A DNA stretch of 64,000 bases from Dokdonella_A sp966248875. Lineage in GTDB: Bacteria > Pseudomonadota > Gammaproteobacteria > Xanthomonadales > Rhodanobacteraceae. The notes under the pieces were generated by a model. The model saw only the letters and a list, made by a program, of their open reading frames with translations. It searched no databases and was not told where the DNA came from. The stretch covers positions 69,727-133,726 of the forward strand of contig CBINBI010000001.1 in NCBI GenBank assembly GCA_966248875.1. Reading direction: 5' to 3'. How positions within the stretch are numbered: the stretch's first letter is position 1; each line of letters starts with the position of its first letter. Position numbers and translations under genes: made by a program. Positions 53,470 through 60,529 of this stretch are shown here, piece after piece.

Positions 53470-53837
53470 TGGAGTCTCCCTCTCGCCCGGCGCCATCTTG
53501 AGACTGGGCGCCCAAAAGTGCAATGAATTTCGCACTTTTCGGGGTTGACTTCCCTTCATGAATGTGAAGGCCGATCACTGTCACTCTGCCGGTCCGAGCC
53601 ACTGTTCCGTTAGGCAACAGCACACCGGGCAGTGTGTAATGAAAAAATAACGGTGCGCCGGACTCCGCCGTTGCTGCCCTGGTTCCCGGCCATGGTGCGC
53701 CGCGGCTCAAATTGAGCCGTAATGCGTCGTTTCCTGTGCAAACTCGATGCTTCGATGCAGCATTCAGGCGGCCTCGGGCGCGCTGGCATGCAACGTGCTC
53801 TCGGAACGTCGCTCCCATCAGCGGAGGAGGACATTCC
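53470..53837. other. Divergent control region between DUF11 protein and porin genes
   Basis: The 368-base gap has no gene. It holds the AAAAGTGC dyad (53514-53539) and a second dyad CCTTCA-TGAATG-TGAAGG (53553-53570), both nearer the minus-strand gene. I see no clear promoter hexamers. Confidence 0.45.
53514..53539. promoter_or_regulatory. Dyad upstream of the DUF11 protein gene
   Basis: AAAAGTGC-N10-GCACTTTT has perfect 8-bp arms and lies 45-70 bases before the minus-strand start codon, at a promoter or operator position. Confidence 0.45.
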
Positions 53838-55109
53838 ATGCATGAGCAGCACGGCATCACCCGCGAACTGCGCCATTCACGCGATACGACCCCACTCCGC
53901 AACGCACCGCTGCGCCGGGCGATGCAGGCGGCGGGCATCGCGGCTGCGCTGTTTGCCGGAAACGCGGCCGCGGTCGGCCTGCAGGGCGACAACTGGACGG
54001 TCGACGTCGGCGGCATCGTCAACGCGTACTACACGGCGACGAGCTGCTCCGGCGACAACGTCGGCGGCGCCGCCCTCGCCGGGCAGGCACTCGGCTGCGC
54101 CGGCGAGAACCACAAGACCACGATCGGCAACGGCCTGCTGCCGAGCGGCCTGATCACCAAGTTCAAGACCAACCAGGAAGGCCTCGACATCGGCGGCACC
54201 GTCGGCATCATGGTGCACGCGGCGACATCGAACGGCGTCGACACCAACACCAACGTCGACGTGCGCCAGGCGTTCTTCACGATCGGCACGCCCGAGATGG
54301 GCACGTTCAAGATCGGCCGCGACTACGGCGTGTTCGGCGCCAACGCGATCCTCAACGACATGACGCTGCTCGGCGCCGGCGCGCCGACGCAGGCGACGCA
54401 GCGCGGGCGCGTCACGCTCGGCCACATCGGCGCGGGCTACACGTACCTGCAGAACTACGGCCAGATGGCCTACACCTCGCCCGTGTTCGGCGGCGGCTTC
54501 ACCTTCACAGCGGGGCTCATGAGCCCGGTCGACGCCGGCATCTACGCTTCGAAGAACTATCCCCAGGTGCAGGCGCAACTGCAGTACGCCAACGAGACGG
54601 TCAAGGTCTGGCTCGGCGCGAAAACGCAGCGCTTCTACTCGAGCGGCTTCATACCCGCGCTCGATCCGAACGATCCGAACCAGACCTTCCTGGTCACGCC
54701 GAACGACAAGTTCGACGAGTTCGCGGCGGAGGTCGGCGCTTCGTTCACCGCGGGGGCCTTCGGCTTCCTGGCCAACGTGCAGGCAGGCTCTGGCATCGGC
54801 ATCCTCGCCGACGGCGACCAGGGCGACATCGACGGCCTCAACTACCTCGTGCAGGGCACGTACAAGTTCACCGACAAGATGAAGTTCGGCGTGAGCTACG
54901 GCCTCAGCAAGAACGACGACGACAGCCTCTACAACGATCTCTACAACGCGAGCTTCAAGTCGAACGAGAACCTCACGGTCGGCCTGTACTACGCGCTGAC
55001 CAGCAGCATCACGCTGGCCGCCGAAGTCGGCGAGACGCGCTCGAAGGACTATCTCGACAACGAAGCGAAGCAGTACGGCGGTTCGTTCGGCGGCATCATC
55101 TTCTTCTGA
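53838..55109 (+). CDS. Outer-membrane porin
   Basis: This 423-residue protein has a signal peptide ending GNAAA after a long polar N-terminus, then alternating amphipathic strands (WTVDVGGIVNAYYTA, GTFKIGRDYGVFGANAIL, AEVGASFTAGAFGFLANVQAG) and a terminal Phe (GGSFGGIIFF), the BAM recognition signal of trimeric porins. An internal Cys pair (SCSGD, LGCAGE) may bridge a loop. It should form a general or selective diffusion pore; the solute is unknown. GGAGGA precedes the ATG by 9 bases and a strong terminator follows. Confidence 0.88.
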   Translation: MHEQHGITRELRHSRDTTPLRNAPLRRAMQAAGIAAALFAGNAAAVGLQGDNWTVDVGGIVNAYYTATSCSGDNVGGAALAGQALGCAGENHKTTIGNGLLPSGLITKFKTNQEGLDIGGTVGIMVHAATSNGVDTNTNVDVRQAFFTIGTPEMGTFKIGRDYGVFGANAILNDMTLLGAGAPTQATQRGRVTLGHIGAGYTYLQNYGQMAYTSPVFGGGFTFTAGLMSPVDAGIYASKNYPQVQAQLQYANETVKVWLGAKTQRFYSSGFIPALDPNDPNQTFLVTPNDKFDEFAAEVGASFTAGAFGFLANVQAGSGIGILADGDQGDIDGLNYLVQGTYKFTDKMKFGVSYGLSKNDDDSLYNDLYNASFKSNENLTVGLYYALTSSITLAAEVGETRSKDYLDNEAKQYGGSFGGIIFF

Positions 55110-55124
55110 CGCATTGCGCCCTGT

Positions 55125-55171
55125 CCGCCTCGCGCGCCCGTCCCAGCCTCGACGGCGCGCGAGGCGGTTTT
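55125..55171 (+). terminator. Rho-independent terminator of the porin gene
   Basis: CCGCCTCGCGCGCC and GGCGCGCGAGGCGG form a perfect 14-bp stem around a 15-base loop, followed by TTTT, 15 bases after the porin stop. Confidence 0.88.
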
Positions 55172-55205
55172 GCGTCCGGGGCCGTCCGATCCGGGGTACG
55201 GCCGG

Positions 55206-56381
55206 CTACGCCGAAATCGCGAGCCGCTCTCCGCGATAGATCATCGCAGTCACCGCATAGAGCAGCAGAGCCGCCACCGCGGTACAGGCGAAGCAAAGTC
55301 CGAGCTGCGCCGGTGTCACCGCGTCGCCGCGCATCAGGCGCGTGATCGTGATCTGCTGACCCATCAGCGGCACGGCGTACATCCAGGTCTCGGTCTTCAG
55401 CGGGAACAGCGAGAGCAGCATCGTCGGCACGGCCGGCACGAACATCAGCAGGGAAAGATACGTCTGCGCCTCGCGGAAGCTTTTCGCGAACGCGGCGGCG
55501 AGCGTCTGCAGCGTCGCGATCAGGAGCGCGAGCGGCAGCATCACCAGCATCGTCGCGAGCGCGAACCTGGGCCCGATCTCGAGCGTCATGCCGAGTTTCT
55601 CGGTGGGCAGCACCCGGCCGATCAGCGAGAACGCGACGATCGCGAGCAGCACGCTGGTGAGCGCGAAGGCCGAGGTCGCCGCGAGCTTGCCGGCGAGAAT
55701 CCGCGAGCGCGGCACCGGATTGGCGAGCAGCGGCTCCAGTGACTGGCGCTCGCGCTCGCCCGCCGTCGTGTCGATCGCGAGCGCCATGCCGCCAATGAAC
55801 GCGCCGAGGATGAAGAAGTAAGGCAGCATCGCGAACAGCGTGCCGCTGCGCGTCTGCGCGGTGGACTGGTCGCGATCAGCGACGGCGAGCGGGCGGATGA
55901 CGGCGGGCGAGACGCCGCGGGCGAGCAGCCGCAGCGCGCCGATCCGCTGCGAGTAGCCTTCGAGCGCGCCGCGCAGCCGCGCGACCGAGGACTGAGCCTC
56001 GCGCTGCGAGGCGTCGTAGATCAGCTCGACCTGCGCCGGCTCGCCCTTGCGCCAGCTTTCGGCGAATCCGGGGGAAATGCGCAGCACGAGCTCGGCGTCC
56101 ATCTCGCGCACGGCCCGCTCGGGGTCGGCCGGCGCGTCCTTGATCTCGATGTTCTGCTGCTTCAGCGCCGCGATGAGATTCGGCGCGCGCTCCGCGCCGA
56201 TCACCGGAACCGGCAGCGGCTTCTCGGCGCGCGCGAGCTGGCGCACGACGATGCCGTTGATGATCAGCACGAAGATCAGCGGCGCCAGCAGCGGCCCGGT
56301 CAGCAGCGTGTTGAGCACCGTGCGGCGATCGCGCAGGTTCTCGCGGACTTCCTTGAGGAACACGACGAGCGCCGACTTCAT
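55206..56381 (-). CDS. natB: ABC exporter permease NatB-like
   Basis: This 391-residue ABC-2 type permease has one N-terminal helix (about 28-45), a large extracytoplasmic domain (about 50-175) and a C-terminal block of five or six helices. Family signatures include LPYFFILGAFIGGMALAIDTTAGERERQSLEPLL. With NatA it would export sodium ions or, as often in such pairs, another compound. Its start overlaps the natA stop by 4 bases, so they are coupled. It is the last gene of the XRE-hydrolase-natA-natB operon. Confidence 0.88.
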   Translation of the reverse strand: MKSALVVFLKEVRENLRDRRTVLNTLLTGPLLAPLIFVLIINGIVVRQLARAEKPLPVPVIGAERAPNLIAALKQQNIEIKDAPADPERAVREMDAELVLRISPGFAESWRKGEPAQVELIYDASQREAQSSVARLRGALEGYSQRIGALRLLARGVSPAVIRPLAVADRDQSTAQTRSGTLFAMLPYFFILGAFIGGMALAIDTTAGERERQSLEPLLANPVPRSRILAGKLAATSAFALTSVLLAIVAFSLIGRVLPTEKLGMTLEIGPRFALATMLVMLPLALLIATLQTLAAAFAKSFREAQTYLSLLMFVPAVPTMLLSLFPLKTETWMYAVPLMGQQITITRLMRGDAVTPAQLGLCFACTAVAALLLYAVTAMIYRGERLAISA

Positions 56382-57112
56382 GCGGCGAGCCCTTCTTCGG
56401 ACCCGATGACTTCGACGAAGGCGTCCTCGAGGCTGGCGGCGCCGGTCTCGGCGAGCAGCGCCGCGGGCGACGCGTCAGCGACGACGCGACCCCGCGCGAT
56501 GACGACGATGCGATCGCAGAGCGCAGCGACCTCCTGCATGATGTGGCTCGAGAACAGCACGCAGCGGCCTTCGGCGCTGAGCCGACGCATGAACGTGCGC
56601 ATCGCGCGCGTCGCCATCACATCGAGGCCGTTTGTCGGCTCGTCGAGGATCACGTTGCCGGGAGCGTGCACGAGCGCGCGCGCGATCGCGGTCTTGACGC
56701 GCTGGCCCTGCGAGAAGCCTTCGGTGCGGCGGTCGGCGATGTCGGCCATGCCGAGCGCCGCGATCAGCGCGTCGGCGCGCGCACGGGCCGTGGCCGCGTC
56801 GAGCCCCTGCAGACGCGCGAAATAATCGATGTTCTCGCGCGCGGTCAGGCGCTTGTAGAGCCCGCGCGCGTCGGGCAGCACGCCCAGGCGACGGCGCACG
56901 GCCATCGGATCCTCGGCGGCGTCGATGCCGTCGACGCGCACGCTGCCCGAATCCGGCTTCATCAGCGTGTAGAGCATGCGCAGCGTCGTCGTCTTGCCGG
57001 CACCGTTCGGCCCGAGCAGGCCGGTGATCTCGCCGTCGCGCGCGGTAAAGCTGACGCCATCGACGGCGCGGATCGCGCCGAAGGACTTGCAGAGGCCGCT
57101 CGCCTCGATCAT
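56378..57112 (-). CDS. natA: ABC exporter ATPase NatA-like
   Basis: This 244-residue ATPase has Walker A GPNGAGKTT, the Q-loop region, ABC signature FSQGQRVK (a common variant of LSGGQ), Walker B VILDEPTNGLD and switch His in SSHIMQE. It powers the NatB permease. The ATG at 57112 overlaps the hydrolase stop (ATGA) and natB overlaps its own stop, so the three are translationally coupled. Confidence 0.92.
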   Translation of the reverse strand: MIEASGLCKSFGAIRAVDGVSFTARDGEITGLLGPNGAGKTTTLRMLYTLMKPDSGSVRVDGIDAAEDPMAVRRRLGVLPDARGLYKRLTARENIDYFARLQGLDAATARARADALIAALGMADIADRRTEGFSQGQRVKTAIARALVHAPGNVILDEPTNGLDVMATRAMRTFMRRLSAEGRCVLFSSHIMQEVAALCDRIVVIARGRVVADASPAALLAETGAASLEDAFVEVIGSEEGLAA

Positions 57113-58662
57113 GGCGCCGCTCCGTTGTAGTCGATGAAGGCCGGCGTCGGCCCGAAGTCGGCAATGCATCCGGCATCGAGCGCCTGTGCGTCCAGCGTCT
57201 CGACGAAGCGCGCGACGAGGCGCGGCAGGCAGCCGCGAGCCATCACGCTGTGACCCTGGCCTTTCGCGACGAGCAGGCGGCCGTTCGGAAGGCCGCGCAC
57301 GATCGCCTCGCCGTAGCGCGGCGGCGTGACGGGGTCGAGCTCACCGGCCAGCACGAGCGCCGGCTTGTCGCTCTCGATCGGCTCGTGGAAATCGTCGGGC
57401 CGAGCGCCGCGCGGCCAGATCTCGCATTGCGCGCGCATCACGCGCACCAGCGCATCGCCGAGAATCAGCCGCGCGTCTTCGGGCCGGTCGGCGAGGAGAT
57501 CGGCATCCTCGGCGCAGATCACGGAAAGCTGCATGCCGCTGCCGGCGAGATCGGCGAGCTCGTCCTCCAGCAGGTCCGATTGCGCGACCAGCGGGGCGTA
57601 ATCGCCGTGGAGCGCGCGGTCGATCGTCAGCGGCAGCAGCGCGCTGGTTTCGGCGGAGTACGCGAACATGCGCACCACCGCTGCCAGCCGGAGCGCATCC
57701 AGCGTCTTTTTCGCGATAGCGAACGTGTGCGGCTGGCGCGCGTCGATTTCGACCGGCTTCGAGGCGAGGGCGTCGCGCAGCTCGTAAAGCTTTGCGTACG
57801 GATCGCCGAACGCCGCCGCGCAGACCGGCGTCTTCGTGCACTCGGCGAACTGCGCCTTCAGCGCTGCGTCGAGATTGACCGCGAACTCGGCGCCGAGCAC
57901 GAGTTCGTTCGGCACTGCGCTGTCGAGCACGAGGCTGCGCACGCCCTCGGGATGGCGCTTCAGGTACTGCTGCGCGACCCGCGTGCCGTACGAGACGCCG
58001 ACGAGATCGAATTCCGGCGCGCCCAGCGCCTGGCGCAGCGCTTCGAGATCGCGCACGGCCGCGCTCGTGGTGTATTGCGCGGGATCGGCGTTCTTCGAGA
58101 CTTCGGCCAGGCACTCGCGCGTCAGCTCGCGCACCTTGCCGAGGTCGGACTCGGCGATCGCCGCGCTGTCGAAGTCGGCGGGAGTCTCCGGACACGCAAG
58201 CGGATGCGAGCCGCCGGTGCCCCGCTGGTCCACCAGCAGCAGATTGCGGTGGCGGAGCAGAGGCGCGAAGCCCGATGCGACGCTCGGGTAAGCCTCGGTC
58301 GCCGCCTGGCCCGGCCCGCCGGCGAGCAGCACGACGAGATCACGCTCGGCGGTGTCGGCCTCGCTGCGCACGATCGCCACCTTGAGATCGATGTGCCTGC
58401 CGTCGGGCCGGTCCCAGTTCTCCGGCACGCTGAACGATGCGCAGTACGCGGCGGTCGTCGCCGCCGAGCGCGGCTGCGCGAGCTCGCAGGCCCGGAACGC
58501 CAGGCGGCCGAGCGTAAAGCCGGGCGCGTCGCGCGTCCCCACGATGCGCTCACCCGCGGTCGAAGTCACGGCGTTATCGCGGGACGACCACCAGCGCCCG
58601 ACTCCCGCCGCGGCCAGCGCGGCGACGATCAGCAGGACTTTCGACAGCGTGGGGCGGTGCAT
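57109..58662 (-). CDS. Exported alpha/beta hydrolase, TAP-like peptidase family
   Basis: This 517-residue protein has an N-terminal hydrophobic segment (LLIVAALAAAGVG) for export or anchoring, the oxyanion-type GGPGQ, NLLLVDQRGTGGS, the nucleophile in VGVSYGTRVA, acid in LAGELDPVTPP and His in GQGHSVMA. The C-terminal TAP-like domain is that of tripeptidyl aminopeptidases and proline iminopeptidase relatives. It would release short peptides or hydrolyse esters in the periplasm. It lies 6 bases after the XRE regulator gene and is coupled to natA. Confidence 0.9.
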   Translation of the reverse strand: MHRPTLSKVLLIVAALAAAGVGRWWSSRDNAVTSTAGERIVGTRDAPGFTLGRLAFRACELAQPRSAATTAAYCASFSVPENWDRPDGRHIDLKVAIVRSEADTAERDLVVLLAGGPGQAATEAYPSVASGFAPLLRHRNLLLVDQRGTGGSHPLACPETPADFDSAAIAESDLGKVRELTRECLAEVSKNADPAQYTTSAAVRDLEALRQALGAPEFDLVGVSYGTRVAQQYLKRHPEGVRSLVLDSAVPNELVLGAEFAVNLDAALKAQFAECTKTPVCAAAFGDPYAKLYELRDALASKPVEIDARQPHTFAIAKKTLDALRLAAVVRMFAYSAETSALLPLTIDRALHGDYAPLVAQSDLLEDELADLAGSGMQLSVICAEDADLLADRPEDARLILGDALVRVMRAQCEIWPRGARPDDFHEPIESDKPALVLAGELDPVTPPRYGEAIVRGLPNGRLLVAKGQGHSVMARGCLPRLVARFVETLDAQALDAGCIADFGPTPAFIDYNGAAP

Positions 58663-58668
58663 GGCGGG

Positions 58669-58863
58669 TCATTTTCCGCGATGGAAGACCGACTCGACCG
58701 GCTTGCGGAACAGCCGGGCGATGCGGAACGCGAGCGGCAGGCTCGGATGGCAGCGGCCCGTCTCGATGGCATTGACGGTCTGGCGCGACACGGCCAGACG
58801 TTCGGCCAGCTGCGCCTGCGACCAGCCGTGGGCCTCGCGCAGCTGGCGGATGCGGTTGCGCAT
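58669..58863 (-). CDS. Small XRE-family transcriptional regulator
   Basis: This 64-residue protein is little more than a Cro/CI helix-turn-helix (IRQLREAHGWSQAQLAERLAVSRQTVNAIETGR). Such small regulators are often the first gene of ABC-transporter operons and repress their own promoter. Two 18-bp dyads of one class lie just upstream (58893-58910 and 58939-58956), fitting autoregulation. GGAGG lies 12 bases before the ATG. It leads the operon with the hydrolase and natAB. Confidence 0.92.
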   Translation of the reverse strand: MRNRIRQLREAHGWSQAQLAERLAVSRQTVNAIETGRCHPSLPLAFRIARLFRKPVESVFHRGK

Positions 58864-58892
58864 GGCTTGCCCGCCTCCGTGCGAAAACGTGA

Positions 58893-58910
58893 TGTCAAGG
58901 ACATTTGACA
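58893..58910. promoter_or_regulatory. Operator 1 of the XRE-natAB operon
   Basis: TGTCAA-GGACAT-TTGACA is a perfect 6-bp-arm dyad, 30 bases before the regulator start codon. The same arms and spacing recur at 58939. Confidence 0.75.
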
Positions 58911-58938
58911 GGATTCCCGAGCGCGGCACCGCGCAGCG

Positions 58939-58956
58939 TGTCAACAAATTTTGACA
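58939..58956. promoter_or_regulatory. Operator 2 of the XRE-natAB operon
   Basis: TGTCAA-CAAATT-TTGACA repeats operator 1 exactly in arms and spacer length, 46 bp away centre to centre. On the minus strand a TTGACA of these sites could also serve as a -35 element, so binding would block the promoter. Confidence 0.75.
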
Positions 58957-59133
58957 TTCTCGCGGCCCGCGTCGGTAAGTGACGCGAGATGTGTGCGGCC
59001 TGTCACGCGCCAACGCCGGCACGACACGCGAAGCGTGACGCCGGTCCGGCCGACTGCGACTTCACGTGTGAGTTCCGGGTTGCAAATGGTCGATTCAAAC
59101 TGCGATGAAAGTCACATAACGACATTCTGAACA

Positions 59134-59149
59134 TGTGACAGCGATCACG
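59134..59149. promoter_or_regulatory. CRP/Clp-like site upstream of the pilus operon
   Basis: TGTGA-CAGCGA-TCACG differs from the CRP consensus TGTGA-N6-TCACA at one base. It overlaps a wider dyad, TGTGACA-N11-TGTCACA (59134-59158). It begins 158 bases before the first pilin start codon, suggesting control by a CRP-family regulator. Confidence 0.55.
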
Positions 59150-59291
59150 CTTGTCACAAACAGACCAAGCTCGAGCTTGGCACAGCGCTTGCTCAAGCCC
59201 CCGTACCTGCAAACCCGTGCGATGTCGAACGGACCTCGACGCGCTCGCGAATTCAGGATCCAAAACCGAATCCCACAGGGGGGAAATTGAA

Positions 59292-59789
59292 ATGAGCATC
59301 AACACCAAAGCTATTGCCACCGCCGTACTGGTCACGTTCGGCCTCGCGTCGACCAGCCTTTTTGCCGCGACCGTGACCAACACCATGCCGGTGCAGATCA
59401 CGATCCAGAACGCCTGCAATGTTTCGACGACCGCGCCGACGACGCTGGACTTCGGCACGCAGGGCCCGCTGACCGCCAACGTCGACCAGACCGCCACGAT
59501 CACCGTCACCTGCACGACCGGCGCCAACTACAACGTCGGCCTCGATGGCGGCGGCGGCGGCGCCATCAACGCCCGCCGCATGGTCAACGGCGCCAACACC
59601 GTCGCCTACCAGCTCTACAGCGACAGCTCGCGCACGGTCGTCTGGGGCAATACGGTCGGTACGGACACGGTGGCCGGCAGCGGCAACGGCAGCGCGCAGC
59701 CGTTCACCGTCTATGGCCGCGTGCCGCCGCAGGCCACCCCGCCCGCGGGTGTCTACAACGACACGGTCAACGTGACCGTCACGTACTGA
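59292..59789 (+). CDS. Spore coat U-domain pilin (CsuA/B-like major subunit)
   Basis: This 165-residue exported protein has a signal peptide ending SLFAA and one spore coat U (SCPU) domain: VQITIQNACNVSTT, TLDFGTQGPL, a disulfide Cys in VTCTTG, the phrase YQLYSDSSRTVVWGN and the terminal YNDTVNVTVTY donor-type strand. It is the probable major subunit of an archaic chaperone-usher pilus, involved in adhesion and biofilm. GGGGG lies upstream of the ATG. Chaperone, usher and a two-domain tip protein follow. Confidence 0.9.
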   Translation: MSINTKAIATAVLVTFGLASTSLFAATVTNTMPVQITIQNACNVSTTAPTTLDFGTQGPLTANVDQTATITVTCTTGANYNVGLDGGGGGAINARRMVNGANTVAYQLYSDSSRTVVWGNTVGTDTVAGSGNGSAQPFTVYGRVPPQATPPAGVYNDTVNVTVTY

Positions 59790-59803
59790 GACGGACTCCA
59801 GCG

Positions 59804-60529
59804 ATGTGCTCGCCATCGTTCCCCAGGGGAACCGTGCTCGCTTGCCTGCTCGCGGCCGCGTCGAACGCGTCCGCGAGCGGCCTGCAGATCGCGCCGACCA
59901 GCCTGCAGCTCACCAGCGGCGGCCCGGCGCAGGGCTTGTGGCTGACCAACACCGGCGACCGCGAATTGCACGCACAGGTGCGTGCGTACCGCTGGTCGCA
60001 GGCCGGCGGCCAGGACCAGCTGGAAGCGACGCAGGCACTGGTCGCGAGCCCGCCCATGCTCGGCATTCCGCCGGGCGGACGCCAGCTCGTGCGCGTCATC
60101 CGCACCGGCAAGGCCGGCGCGGACGGCGAGGAAACCTATCGCCTGCTCATCGATGAGCTGCCCGTCTCCGCAAGCCAGGACGCCGGTGTGCAGTACGTGC
60201 TGCGCTATTCCGTGCCGGTCTTCATCGGCGGCACGGGCGCCGCTCCTTCGCTGCAGTGGTCGGCGACTCCCGGCCCGGACACGATCCGGCTCGAGGTACG
60301 CAACAGCGGCGGGCTGCACGCGCAGATTTCCTCGCTGACGCTGTCGCAGCCGGACGGCACGCGGATCGATCTCGTGCCGGGCCTGCTCGGCTATGTGCTG
60401 CCGGGTTCCACGATGCACTGGACCGTCGCGCTGCCGGACGGCGCGAACACCGCGAACGCAAGCCTGAAGGCCCTGTTCAATGGCGAACCGACAGTCCAGA
60501 CGCTCACGCCTGGCGCACAGCCTCGCTAG
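59804..60529 (+). CDS. Pilus periplasmic chaperone (CsuC-like)
   Basis: This 241-residue exported chaperone has a signal peptide ending NASAS and a PapD-like fold: LQIAPTSLQLTSGGPAQGLWLTNTGD in the first strand pair, then PPMLGIPPGGRQLVRVI, the basic anchor region, and YRLLIDELP. It would fold pilins by donor-strand complementation and deliver them to the usher. It is 14 bases after the pilin gene and overlaps the usher gene by 50 bases. Confidence 0.9.
   Translation: MCSPSFPRGTVLACLLAAASNASASGLQIAPTSLQLTSGGPAQGLWLTNTGDRELHAQVRAYRWSQAGGQDQLEATQALVASPPMLGIPPGGRQLVRVIRTGKAGADGEETYRLLIDELPVSASQDAGVQYVLRYSVPVFIGGTGAAPSLQWSATPGPDTIRLEVRNSGGLHAQISSLTLSQPDGTRIDLVPGLLGYVLPGSTMHWTVALPDGANTANASLKALFNGEPTVQTLTPGAQPR

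Larger units (their letters stand above)
58864..59291. other. Divergent control region of the XRE operon and the Csu-type pilus operon
   Basis: This 428-base gap has no gene. It holds two XRE-type operators on the left and a CRP-like site and nested dyad on the right (59134-59158). The untranslated leader of the pilus operon is probably over 100 bases. Confidence 0.55.
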
